Below, piece after piece: positions 16,178-23,861 of a DNA stretch of 64,000 nucleotides (position 1 is its first letter; every line of letters starts with the position of its first letter). Both the position numbers and the translations under genes were made by a program. The stretch comes from Bog-473 sp963736525. Its GTDB lineage: Bacteria; Actinomycetota; Acidimicrobiia; Acidimicrobiales; RAAP-2. The stretch covers positions 124,001-188,000 of the forward strand of contig CAVTPF010000013.1 of assembly GCA_963736525.1 (NCBI GenBank), read 5' to 3'. Under the pieces are notes generated by a model, which was not told the DNA's origin, did not search any database, and worked only from the letters and a program-made list of their open reading frames with translations.

Positions 16178-18249
16178 GCGACCAGATCCTCCAATTGTCC
16201 GGCCAGCGTCTCGACGTCGGCCGCCGGAGCCCGGCACGAACGCGCCTGGCAGACGTAGGCCACCGCCGGCTCGGGCGGTCGCCCCGCGAACAGCGGCCCG
16301 CCGTCGGGCTCACCCCAGGCGAGCACGGCGGCCGGAAGCCAGTGCCGTCGGATCTCGGCGAGCAGGTCGGGCCGGTCACCGGTGACCACGATCTCGTGGC
16401 GGCCGCTCCACATCGGCAGTGCAGCCACGAGATCGGCCAGCGCGGCTGGATGGCGCTCGAGGAGCGGTCGGGCGAGGGCGATCGTGCGCTCCACCGCCCG
16501 GTCGATCCTCGAATCGTCGGCGAACGCGGAGGCATGCAGCAGCGCCGTCACGGTGATGGAGTTCGTCGCCGGGACCGCTCCGTCGAGGAACTCCTTCGGG
16601 CGGACCACCAGCGCCTCGGCGTCTCGACCGGTCGTGTAGAAACCGCCGGACACCTCGTCCCAGAAGAGGTCGAGCAGCTGGGCCGCGACGTCGAGTGCCC
16701 GTTGTCGCCAGACGGCCCTGCCGCTCCACTCGGCGACCCGCAGGCACGCTTCGACCAACCAGGCGTGGTCCGCCGCCACGGCGAGATGCCGGGCCCGACC
16801 GCCCTGCCAGCTGCGCAGGAGCCGTCCCTCCTCGTACATGGACGACCAGAGGAAATCGCAGATCTCCTCCGCGCGATCCCCGTAACGGGCCGCGCCCGTG
16901 GCCGACGCGACTTCGGCGAGGGTCGCCGCCGCCATTGCGTTCCACTCGGTCAGCACCTTCTCGTCCCGGGCGGGTTGGACCCGACGTGATCGGGCCTCGG
17001 CGAGGAGGGACCGACCCTGCTCCACCTCGGGCGGTCGTTCCCTCGGCGCGGCGACCGGACGCAACGGGATGGACCGGCCTTCCCAGTTGCCTCGCTCCGT
17101 GATCCCGTACCAATCGGCGGTGGGAGCGACGAGCGGCGCCGGCAGGATCTGCCGCAGCTCGTCCATCGTGAAGGTGACGTGCCCGCCTTCCACGCCGCCG
17201 GCGTCGGCGTCGAAGGACGAGTAGAGGGCGCCCTCGGGAGTGGCGAGGTCTCGCAGCACGAAGTCAAGGGTCTCCTCGACCACCCCCAGGTAGCCCGCCT
17301 CGCCGGTGGCCTGCCACGCGTGGAGGTAGGCCCGCGCCAGGAGTGCCTGGTCCGTGAGCATCTTCTCGAAGTGGGGCACGAGCCACTGCGCGTCCGTCGA
17401 GTATCGGCAAAATCCGCCGACCACGTGGTCGTAGATGCCTCCGGCTGCCATGGCGTCGAGAGTCCGCACCGCCATCCGGCGGGCGTGTTCCGCGCCGCCG
17501 CCGCCTGCGGGGCCGGCACCTGCGCCGTGGCCGCGACCCGCGTACCGCAGGCACAGCTCGACGAGCGTCGGCCGGGGGAACTTCGGCGCGGGACCGAATC
17601 CGCCCCATTCCGGGTCGAAGCCCGCACCGAGGCCCGCCACCACCCGGGACAGGAGTGCGTCCGCGTCGACGTCGCCGCCGGCAACCGGCGCCACCCAGGT
17701 GCCGCCGCCGCTCTCTGCGCTGTCCTCCTCCCGAATGGTCTCGGCCAACCGCATTTCCCTGCTGACCGCGCCGACCAACGCGTCGGCCTGTTCGATCACC
17801 CTGGACCGCTCGGTGCGCCACGCCTCACCGAGCGCTTGGATGACGCGGCGGAACGCCGGCATCCCGTGGCGCTCCTCGGGGGGGAAGTACGTCCCGGCGT
17901 AGAACGGGCGTCCGTCGGGCGTGCAGAAGACCGACATGGGCCAGCCTCCCGAACCCGTGAGAGCCTGGGTGGCCGCCATGTAGACCGCATCGAGGTCGGG
18001 CCGCTCCTCGCGGTCGACCTTGACGGAGACGAACCACTTCGCCAGGTCGGCCGCCGTGGCGGGATCCTCGAAGCTCTCGTGGGCCATCACGTGGCACCAA
18101 TGACAGGAGGCGTAGCCGATGGAGACGAAGATCGGCTTGTCCTCGTCACGGGCGCGGCGGAGTGCGTCGTCGCCCCAGGGGAACCATTCCACCGGATTGT
18201 CGGCGTGCTGGCGTAGATACGGGCTTGTCTCGCCGGCGAGGTGGTTCAC
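16174..18249 (-). CDS. DUF255 thioredoxin-domain protein (YyaL/SPATA20 type)
   Basis: Protein of 691 residues with an N-terminal thioredoxin-like domain (about 1-165) and a C-terminal (alpha/alpha)6 barrel resembling N-acylglucosamine epimerases and glycosidases. The redox motif is CHWC (Cys49-Cys52) in YASCHWCHVMAHESF. SGGWPMSVF and FYAGTYFPPEE are the family signature. The barrel carries GGIYDHVVGGFCRY, HFEKMLTDQA and DEKVLTEWNAMA. Biochemical function is unknown across the family. The GTG at 18249 is chosen because the protein then begins VNHLAGETSPYL, the usual N-terminus, 8 nt after a TAGCAT -10 box; the longer frame upstream runs into the SDR gene. It is operonic with the unknown 15311 gene. 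Confidence 0.9.
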   Translation of the reverse strand: MNHLAGETSPYLRQHADNPVEWFPWGDDALRRARDEDKPIFVSIGYASCHWCHVMAHESFEDPATAADLAKWFVSVKVDREERPDLDAVYMAATQALTGSGGWPMSVFCTPDGRPFYAGTYFPPEERHGMPAFRRVIQALGEAWRTERSRVIEQADALVGAVSREMRLAETIREEDSAESGGGTWVAPVAGGDVDADALLSRVVAGLGAGFDPEWGGFGPAPKFPRPTLVELCLRYAGRGHGAGAGPAGGGGAEHARRMAVRTLDAMAAGGIYDHVVGGFCRYSTDAQWLVPHFEKMLTDQALLARAYLHAWQATGEAGYLGVVEETLDFVLRDLATPEGALYSSFDADAGGVEGGHVTFTMDELRQILPAPLVAPTADWYGITERGNWEGRSIPLRPVAAPRERPPEVEQGRSLLAEARSRRVQPARDEKVLTEWNAMAAATLAEVASATGAARYGDRAEEICDFLWSSMYEEGRLLRSWQGGRARHLAVAADHAWLVEACLRVAEWSGRAVWRQRALDVAAQLLDLFWDEVSGGFYTTGRDAEALVVRPKEFLDGAVPATNSITVTALLHASAFADDSRIDRAVERTIALARPLLERHPAALADLVAALPMWSGRHEIVVTGDRPDLLAEIRRHWLPAAVLAWGEPDGGPLFAGRPPEPAVAYVCQARSCRAPAADVETLAGQLEDLVA

Positions 18250-18257
18250 GAGAGGGG

Positions 18258-18263
18258 ATGCTA
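18258..18263 (-). promoter_or_regulatory. Leaderless -10 box of the DUF255 gene
   Basis: TAGCAT on the minus strand, 8 nt before the GTG at 18249; same hexamer as the Rrf2 promoter. No ribosome-binding site is present. Confidence 0.55.
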
Positions 18264-18322
18264 GGGCGCCCTTCCCCAGCGGGGTCACCGCAGTGTTGTG
18301 ACGCCCGTGCAAGGCTCCGCAC

Positions 18323-19093
18323 ATGGAGCTTGAACTCAAGGGCAAGACGGCGCTCATCACGGGAGCGAGCAGGGGCATCGGCCTCGCCGTGGCGTCCCGG
18401 TTCGTCGAGGCCGGTGCGAACGTGATGCTCACGTCGCGGACGGCTGAAGACCTGGCGGAGGCGGCAGCCGAACTCGTGTCCGGCGGCGCTCCGGAGGAGC
18501 GCGTGGGGTGGAGGGTGGCGCACGTGGGTCGGCCCGAGGAGGCCCCGACCTGCGTGGCGGACACGGTGGCCCGGTTCGGTGGACTCGACGTCCTGGTCAA
18601 CAACGCGGGCACGAACCCCTATTTCGGGCCCATGATCGACATCGACCTCGCCCGGGCCCAGAAGACGTTCGAGGTGAACCAATTGTCGGTCCTGGTCTGG
18701 ACCGCGGCCGCCGTCAAGGCGGGCCTCCGTGGCTCGGTCATCAACGTCGCGTCCGTCGGGGGTCTCGGCGTCGAGCCCAACATCGGGTGGTACAACGTGA
18801 CCAAGGCGGCCGTCCTCCACATCACCAAGCAGCTCTCGTTCGAGCTGGCGCCGGACGTGAGGGTCAATGCTCTGGCGCCGGGCCTGGTGAAGACCAAGCT
18901 GGCGGCGGCGCTGTGGGAGGGTCCCGGGGAGGAGCGGATCGCCGCCCACATACCGCTGCGGCGGCTGGGTGTGCCCGACGACGTGGCGACGGCCGCACTG
19001 TTCCTGGCCTCGGACGCCGCGTCGTGGGTCACCGGGCAGACGTTCGTCGTCGACGGCGGGACGATCACACAGCCGTCCGGTGGCGTGGGTTGA
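18323..19093 (+). CDS. Short-chain dehydrogenase/reductase
   Basis: Classical SDR of 256 residues using NAD(P)H. The cofactor motif TGASRGIG is at 14-21, NNAG near 93-96, and the catalytic Ser-Tyr-Lys set is in INVASVGG and YNVTK. PGLVKTKLA and the C-terminal VTGQTFVVDGG are also typical. The residue pattern after strand 2 (SRTAEDL) suggests NADP(H). The substrate is unknown; close relatives act on alcohols, ketones or 3-oxoacyl chains. It is divergent from the DUF255 gene by 73 bp. It precedes, but is separated by a predicted ECF41 promoter from, the AhpD-like gene, so it may not belong to the same transcript. Confidence 0.9.
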   Translation: MELELKGKTALITGASRGIGLAVASRFVEAGANVMLTSRTAEDLAEAAAELVSGGAPEERVGWRVAHVGRPEEAPTCVADTVARFGGLDVLVNNAGTNPYFGPMIDIDLARAQKTFEVNQLSVLVWTAAAVKAGLRGSVINVASVGGLGVEPNIGWYNVTKAAVLHITKQLSFELAPDVRVNALAPGLVKTKLAAALWEGPGEERIAAHIPLRRLGVPDDVATAALFLASDAASWVTGQTFVVDGGTITQPSGGVG

Positions 19094-19154
19094 GCCTTCT
19101 GGAGACGCCCTTCCCGGCCATGGACCGCCTGCCCGGCGGGCACGTGAGGGCTGA

Positions 19155-19181
19155 TGTCACACATTGGCCCGGTGACCCGTC
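19155..19181 (+). promoter_or_regulatory. Predicted ECF41 sigma-dependent promoter
   Basis: TGTCACA (19155-19161) and CGTC (19178-19181) separated by 16 bp match the promoter consensus known for ECF41-group sigma factors. It is upstream of the AhpD-like gene at 19231, whose downstream neighbour encodes an ECF41-type sigma factor, so autoregulation is expected. The leader would be about 40 nt. Confidence 0.7.
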
Positions 19182-19230
19182 TGGTGTGGTGTGGTGTGGA
19201 CAGTGATCGGACGGAAAGCGAGGTGCAGCC

Positions 19231-19833
19231 ATGGCCCATGTCCCTTTGCACGATGAACGTCGAGGCATCATCCCGCGGCTGGCACGCCGGTACACCCAAC
19301 GACGATTCGGCCGGATGGTCGAGCCGACGGCGGCCGCGTCGCACCACGCGGGTGTGCTCATGGCGATGGGGAGCCTCGAGACGGCGGCGCAGTTCGGCTG
19401 GAAGAAGCTCGATCCCGCGCTGCGTTGGCTCGTCATCCAGGCCACCGCGAGCCGCATCGGTTGCTCGTGGTGCGTCGACTACGGCTACTACACCGGTATG
19501 AACGACGGCATCGACCCGGCCAAGGTGCGGGCGGTCGCCACCTGGCGGGACAGCGACCTCTTCGACGACCGCGAGCGGGTGATCCTCGAATATGCCGAGA
19601 CAGTCACCGGCTGCCCGGCGGAGGTCTCCGACGATCTCGCCGCCCGGATCCGGGCCCACCTCAGTGATGCGGAGTTCGTCGAATTGGCCGCTTGGGTTGC
19701 GCTGGAGAACTTCCGGTCACGCTTCAACGCGGGGCTCGGCCTGCGCAGCCAGGGATTCTCCGACCAGTGCGCCATCCCGATGCGCAGCACAGGGGACAGC
19801 GACGAGCCTCTCCCCACGAAGACCATTGTCTGA
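19231..19833 (+). CDS. Carboxymuconolactone decarboxylase/AhpD-like protein
   Basis: Alkylhydroperoxidase D-like fold protein of 200 residues. The redox pair is in IGCSWCVDYG (Cys78, Cys81). The histidine that follows the CxxC in AhpD is not present (tyrosine instead), so true peroxidase chemistry is uncertain. Helical segments ALRWLVIQATASR and FVELAAWVALENFRSRFNAG are typical of the fold. GAGGTG at 19219-19224 precedes the ATG at 19231. It forms a two-gene unit with the ECF41 sigma factor, overlapping it by 8 bp. In ECF41 systems a carboxymuconolactone decarboxylase, oxidoreductase or epimerase is the characteristic target gene. The physiological substrate is unknown. Confidence 0.9.
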   Translation: MAHVPLHDERRGIIPRLARRYTQRRFGRMVEPTAAASHHAGVLMAMGSLETAAQFGWKKLDPALRWLVIQATASRIGCSWCVDYGYYTGMNDGIDPAKVRAVATWRDSDLFDDRERVILEYAETVTGCPAEVSDDLAARIRAHLSDAEFVELAAWVALENFRSRFNAGLGLRSQGFSDQCAIPMRSTGDSDEPLPTKTIV

Positions 19834-20722
19834 CGCCGAAGCCGACGCTGCTGCATTCGAGGAATGGCGCTCGCTGCTCTTCGGCATCGCGTACCGGATG
19901 CTGGGCAGTGCCGCCGATGCCGAGGACATGGTCCAGGAGGCCTGCCTGCGCTGGTTGCGGCGGGGAGACCAGCCGGTGCAATCCGTGCGGGCCTATCTCG
20001 TGACCATCGTCACCCGGCTCTGCCTCGACGAGCTCGATTCGGCTCGGGCCAAACGGGTGACGTACGCGGGACCGTGGCTGCCCGAGCCCGTCGTGCTCGA
20101 CGCCACCGCCGCGGCCGAGCAGGCGGACTCCCTGTCGCTGGCGTTCCTGGTGCTCCTCGAGGAGCTCACGCCGCTCGAGCGCGCCGCCTACCTGCTGCAC
20201 GACATCTTCGGGTACTCATTTGAGGAGGTAGGTCGATCGCTTGGTCGAACGCCCGCAGCATGCCGCCAGCTCGGTTCCCGTGCCCGTCGGCGCATCGACG
20301 AACGGCGCCAGCGCTTCGACGCCGACCTCCGCGAGGGGCGTGACCTGGCCGACCAGTTCCTGGTGGCCTGTGCCACGGGCGACCTTTCGGGTCTCCTGTC
20401 GCTGCTGGCGGAGGACGTCGTCGTCTTGACCGACGGTGGCGGCAAGGTACGCGCCGCCATGCGGCCGATCGTCGGGGCGGATCGCAGCGCGCGCTTCCTG
20501 ATCAAGATCTCCAAGAACGGCCGCTACGGCGCTACCCGGGCGGCGGTGCTCAACGGGCAGCCCGCAACCCTGTTCATGGAGGGGGAGACCATTGGCGCCG
20601 CCCTCGTGCTGGACATCATGGAGGGCAGGATCGTCGGCGTACGATTCGTCTCGAACCCGGACAAGCTCGAGTGGCTGCGCGCGCGGATGGTGGCGGGTGG
20701 AGCGGAAGGCGACATCGCCTAG
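19826..20722 (+). CDS. ECF41-group sigma factor with SnoaL-like C-terminal extension (SigJ type)
   Basis: Extracytoplasmic-function sigma factor of 298 residues. Sigma2 is at about 9-75 (LLFGIAYRMLGSAADAEDMVQEACLRWL), sigma4 at about 110-165 (AAYLLHDIFGYSFEEVGRSLG), and a fused SnoaL/NTF2-like domain of about 110 residues follows. The three ECF41 hallmarks are present: WLPEP in the sigma2-sigma4 linker, DGGGK in the extension, and NPDKL near the C-terminus. In this group the extension replaces an anti-sigma factor and modulates activity. No ATG or GTG is available; TTG at 19826, overlapping the previous stop, gives a complete sigma2 domain. It probably activates the promoter at 19155. Confidence 0.9.
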   Translation: MSDAEADAAAFEEWRSLLFGIAYRMLGSAADAEDMVQEACLRWLRRGDQPVQSVRAYLVTIVTRLCLDELDSARAKRVTYAGPWLPEPVVLDATAAAEQADSLSLAFLVLLEELTPLERAAYLLHDIFGYSFEEVGRSLGRTPAACRQLGSRARRRIDERRQRFDADLREGRDLADQFLVACATGDLSGLLSLLAEDVVVLTDGGGKVRAAMRPIVGADRSARFLIKISKNGRYGATRAAVLNGQPATLFMEGETIGAALVLDIMEGRIVGVRFVSNPDKLEWLRARMVAGGAEGDIA

Positions 20723-20737
20723 CTCCCGGACGCGGCC

Positions 20738-20764
20738 GCGGTCCCAGACACGGCGGCGGACCGC
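20738..20764. terminator. GC hairpin between convergent sigma factor and menE
   Basis: GCGGTCC (20738-20744) and GGACCGC (20758-20764) form a perfect 7-bp stem with a 13-nt loop, exactly between two convergent stop codons. It has no U-tract. Confidence 0.4.
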
Positions 20765-20775
20765 TAGGGCTCGAT

Positions 20776-21969
20776 CTACGTGGAGAACGAGTCGAGTTCT
20801 CGCCGGCGGACCTTGCCCGCCGCAGTGCGCGGGAGATCGTCGACGATGACCAGCTCCTTGGGCGCCGCCCACGGGGCAATGGCCTCCGCCACGATGTGCC
20901 GAAGTTGGTCGAGGGACGGCGCCTCGTCGGTCGGCACCACCCAGGCCACCACACGCTCACCCCATTCGGGGTCCGAGCGCTTCCACACCGCCACCTCGGC
21001 GACGTCCGGATGAGCGATCAGGACGCGCTCGACCAGGTCGGGCCAGACCTTCTCGGCGCCCGTCGTGATGACGTCGTCGAGGCGGCCCGACACGACGAGG
21101 TTCCCATCGGCACCGAGCCGGCCCGCGTCCCCCGTGGCGAACCACGTCGCCGTGCCGTCGGGGCCGACCACGCGGCCATCCCCTCCTTGGCGGTAGCAGC
21201 GGAACAGCATGGGCGCCCGGATGAGGATCTCACCCTCCGCCCCGCCCGTCCCTCCCTCGTGGGGTCGGCCATCCACAACGGTGCGGGCGTCGGCCCTCAT
21301 CGCAATTTCTACGCCGTCGAGTGGCCGGCCGTCGTAGACGACACCGGAGCCCGTCTCGGTCATGCCATAGGTGGACACGACGTTGGGCGGCAGCGAGTCG
21401 GGAGCCTTGCTGCCGCCCAGAAGTATGCAGGTGAAGACGGACGGATCGATCCGCTGCAGCGCGGTGGCCACCAGCGCCACGTGGGTGGCGCGTCCCGATC
21501 GGCCCGCTTCCTCGACGGCATCTGCCTCGAATCCGGGCATGACGTGCAAGGGAGTCCCGGTGACGATCGACCGGGTCACGACCGAGAGCCCTCCGATATG
21601 GGCCAGCGGGAGGCAGGCCAGCCAGGAGTGCCGGCTCCGGTCGACACCGAGCCGGGTCGACGTCGCCTGGGCCGACGCAGCGACGGCGTCGTGCGTCAGC
21701 ACGACCCCTTTCGGGAGCCCGGATGTGCCAGACGTCGTGAGCACGAGCGCGTCACCGTCGTCGACGGGGATGCCGTCGGGCAGTGCGTGCTGCTCCCCGT
21801 CGGAGGCGACAATCCGAGTCGGGCGCAGAGCGTCGAGCATTGCCTGGCGTGCCACGCGCGGGAGCCGTGGGTCCAACGGCGCCGCGGCGTCCCCGGTGTC
21901 CCAAATGGCTCTGAGCGCATCGACAAAGCCCATCCCACCAGGGAGGTCGAGTGCGACGAGCTCAGGCAC
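20776..21969 (-). CDS. menE: O-succinylbenzoate-CoA ligase MenE
   Basis: Acyl-CoA synthetase (ANL superfamily) that activates o-succinylbenzoate with CoA in menaquinone synthesis. The P-loop-like A3 motif is LTTSGTSGLPKGV. STYGMTETGSG is the A5 motif, WFATGDAGRL the A7 region, VSGRLDDVI the hinge, and the catalytic A10 lysine is in RTAAGKVRR near the C-terminus. Length 397 matches short actinobacterial MenE. The GTG at 21969 is selected because the protein then begins with VPELVALDLP and sits 8 nt after a TACGCT -10 box; an ATG at 22020 would overlap the divergent menB gene. The neighbouring menB, menA and menD support the assignment over other acyl-CoA ligases. Confidence 0.9.
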   Translation of the reverse strand: MPELVALDLPGGMGFVDALRAIWDTGDAAAPLDPRLPRVARQAMLDALRPTRIVASDGEQHALPDGIPVDDGDALVLTTSGTSGLPKGVVLTHDAVAASAQATSTRLGVDRSRHSWLACLPLAHIGGLSVVTRSIVTGTPLHVMPGFEADAVEEAGRSGRATHVALVATALQRIDPSVFTCILLGGSKAPDSLPPNVVSTYGMTETGSGVVYDGRPLDGVEIAMRADARTVVDGRPHEGGTGGAEGEILIRAPMLFRCYRQGGDGRVVGPDGTATWFATGDAGRLGADGNLVVSGRLDDVITTGAEKVWPDLVERVLIAHPDVAEVAVWKRSDPEWGERVVAWVVPTDEAPSLDQLRHIVAEAIAPWAAPKELVIVDDLPRTAAGKVRRRELDSFST

Positions 21970-21976
21970 CGACCAG

Positions 21977-21983
21977 TAGCGTA
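21977..21983. promoter_or_regulatory. Overlapping divergent -10 boxes of menB (+) and menE (-)
   Basis: Seven base pairs encode both hexamers: TAGCGT on the plus strand (21977-21982) is 8 nt before the menB GTG at 21991, and TACGCT on the minus strand (21983-21978) is 8 nt before the menE GTG at 21969. GTGACC at 22007-22002 is a fair -35 for menE with an 18-bp spacer; menB has none. The two promoters should exclude one another. Confidence 0.6.
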
Positions 21984-21990
21984 GGGCGCC

Positions 21991-22881
21991 GTGCAGACCG
22001 TGGTCACCGGAAGCCCTCATGATCCCCTCGACGATCTTCGCCCCCTTCCCGCGCCGGCATGGGTGCAGCGAGGCTCGTTCAAGGACATCCGCTACGACGT
22101 GGGGGAGGGCATTGCGAAGCTCACGATCTGCCGCCCGGAACGGCGGAATGCCTTTCGGCCACAGACCTTGTTCGAGCTGACCGAGGCCTTCACCATGGCC
22201 CGCGACGATCCTGACGTCGGCGTCATCATCCTGTGTGGGGAGGGGGGCGACGCGTTCTGCTCCGGGGGGGACCAGAAGATCCGAGGTGATGACGGTTACC
22301 TGGGGGACGATGAGGTCGCGGCACGCGGCATCGGGCGTCTCAACGTGCTGGACCTCCAGATCCTGATGCGTCGCATTCCCAAGCCGATCGTCGCGATGAT
22401 CGCCGGTTATGCGATCGGCGGCGGCCACATTCTGCACCTTGTGTGTGACATCTCCATCGCAGCCGACAACGCCCGGTTCGGCCAGACCGGGCCAAAGGTA
22501 GGGAGCTTCGATGGAGGCTACGGCTCGTCGATCCTGGCCCGGACGATCGGCCTCAAGCGGGCGAAGGAGGTCTGGTTCCTCTGCCGCCAGTACGGGGCGG
22601 AGCAGGCCCTCGACTGGGGGCTCGTGAACGCGGTGGTGCCGCTCGACGATCTCGAACGCGAGACGGTGGCCTGGTGCCGACAGATGCTGACCCTCTCGCC
22701 GATCGCGCTGCGCATGATCAAGGCCGGCATGAACGCGGCCGACGACGGCCTCGCCGGCGTGCAGCAGCTCGCCGGTGACGCCACCATGCTCTTCTACATG
22801 ACGGAAGAGGGGCAGGAGGGCAGGAACGCGTTCGTCGAGCAACGCCCCCCGGACTTCTCCCGGTTTCCGCGCCGTCCGTGA
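21991..22881 (+). CDS. menB: 1,4-dihydroxy-2-naphthoyl-CoA synthase MenB
   Basis: Crotonase-fold enzyme that closes the second ring of o-succinylbenzoyl-CoA to give DHNA-CoA. The substrate-binding loop RPERRNAFRP, oxyanion-hole region AFCSGGDQKIRG and the MenB-specific GPKVGSFDGGYGSS are all present, separating it from generic enoyl-CoA hydratases. Length 296 is typical. The GTG at 21991 is supported by the -10 box TAGCGT 8 nt upstream; the first ~25 residues are poorly conserved. It overlaps menA by GTGA, so menB-menA form an operon divergent from menE. Confidence 0.94.
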   Translation: MQTVVTGSPHDPLDDLRPLPAPAWVQRGSFKDIRYDVGEGIAKLTICRPERRNAFRPQTLFELTEAFTMARDDPDVGVIILCGEGGDAFCSGGDQKIRGDDGYLGDDEVAARGIGRLNVLDLQILMRRIPKPIVAMIAGYAIGGGHILHLVCDISIAADNARFGQTGPKVGSFDGGYGSSILARTIGLKRAKEVWFLCRQYGAEQALDWGLVNAVVPLDDLERETVAWCRQMLTLSPIALRMIKAGMNAADDGLAGVQQLAGDATMLFYMTEEGQEGRNAFVEQRPPDFSRFPRRP

Positions 22882-23861
22882 GCGTGCCACTCAAGCTGTG
22901 GGTCGCGGGCGCGCGCCCGCGCACCCTTCCTGCCGCGGTCGTCCCGGTGGCGGTGGGGACCGCCGCGGGCTACCAGTCCAGCGGTCGCTTCGTGATCACG
23001 ACCCCGCAGATCTCCGGTGCGTGTCACGCTGCGGTGTGCACCACCTTCGACCGCAGTGTGTCGTGGCTGAATGCGTTCCTCGCTCTGGTGGTGGCCCTGG
23101 GCATTCAGGTCGGCACCAACTACGTCAATGACTACGCCGACGGAGTCAGGGGGACCGACGAGCACCGGGTGGGGCCCATTCGACTCGTCGCGGGCAAGCT
23201 CGCCACCGTGCGCGAAGTCAAGCTTGCGGCGCTGATCTCCTTTGCTGTCGCGGCACTGGCGGGCCTCGCGCTGGCGGCCAGGGTCACGTGGTGGCTGATA
23301 CCTCTGGGTCTGCTCTGCGGGGTCGCGGGGTGGGCGTACACCGGTGGCCCGCGGCCGTACGGGTACCTGGGATTCGGCGAGCTGTTCGTCTTCGTCTTCT
23401 TCGGACTGGTCGCGACGGCCGGGTCGGCCTACGTGCAACATGCCCCGTTCGTGATCTCCCTGGCGGGCCACCTCTTCTCGTACGACTACGACTGGGGTTT
23501 CGTCCTCTGGGCCGGTGTGCCCGTCGGACTGTTGGCCGCTGCCCTCCTCGAGGCCAACAATTTGCGAGACATCGCAACTGACACGGAGTCGGGGAAGAAG
23601 ACCCTCGCCGTACGCCTCGGGCGGCGGCGAGCCGGTCTGTTCTATTGCTTCACCTTGGTGGGTGTCGTTGCGTCGATCGCCGTCCTGCACGGCTACCGGG
23701 CCTGGTCGCTGCTCGCACTGCTCGCCCTCCCGCTCGCCGTTCAGCCGGTGCGCCTGGCGCTCGGCGACCAGGATGGACGCGCGTTGTTGCCCATGTTGGG
23801 CACCACGGCCCGGTTGCAGATCGTGGCGGGCGTGCTCTTGACCGTAGGTTTGCTCATATGA
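22878..23861 (+). CDS. menA: 1,4-dihydroxy-2-naphthoate polyprenyltransferase MenA
   Basis: Membrane UbiA-family prenyltransferase that attaches the isoprenoid tail to DHNA, giving demethylmenaquinone. About eight or nine hydrophobic helices are present. The first Asp-rich motif is in NYVNDYADGVRGTD (Mg-diphosphate binding); the second conserved region is NNLRDIATDTESGKKTLAVR. Length 327 is longer than the usual ~290 because of two loop insertions, about residues 35-60 (with two cysteines) and about 185-205. The GTG at 22878 overlaps the menB stop. The 3' end overlaps the convergent menH gene by 8 bp at a CATATG palindrome. Confidence 0.93.
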   Translation: MSVPLKLWVAGARPRTLPAAVVPVAVGTAAGYQSSGRFVITTPQISGACHAAVCTTFDRSVSWLNAFLALVVALGIQVGTNYVNDYADGVRGTDEHRVGPIRLVAGKLATVREVKLAALISFAVAALAGLALAARVTWWLIPLGLLCGVAGWAYTGGPRPYGYLGFGELFVFVFFGLVATAGSAYVQHAPFVISLAGHLFSYDYDWGFVLWAGVPVGLLAAALLEANNLRDIATDTESGKKTLAVRLGRRRAGLFYCFTLVGVVASIAVLHGYRAWSLLALLALPLAVQPVRLALGDQDGRALLPMLGTTARLQIVAGVLLTVGLLI

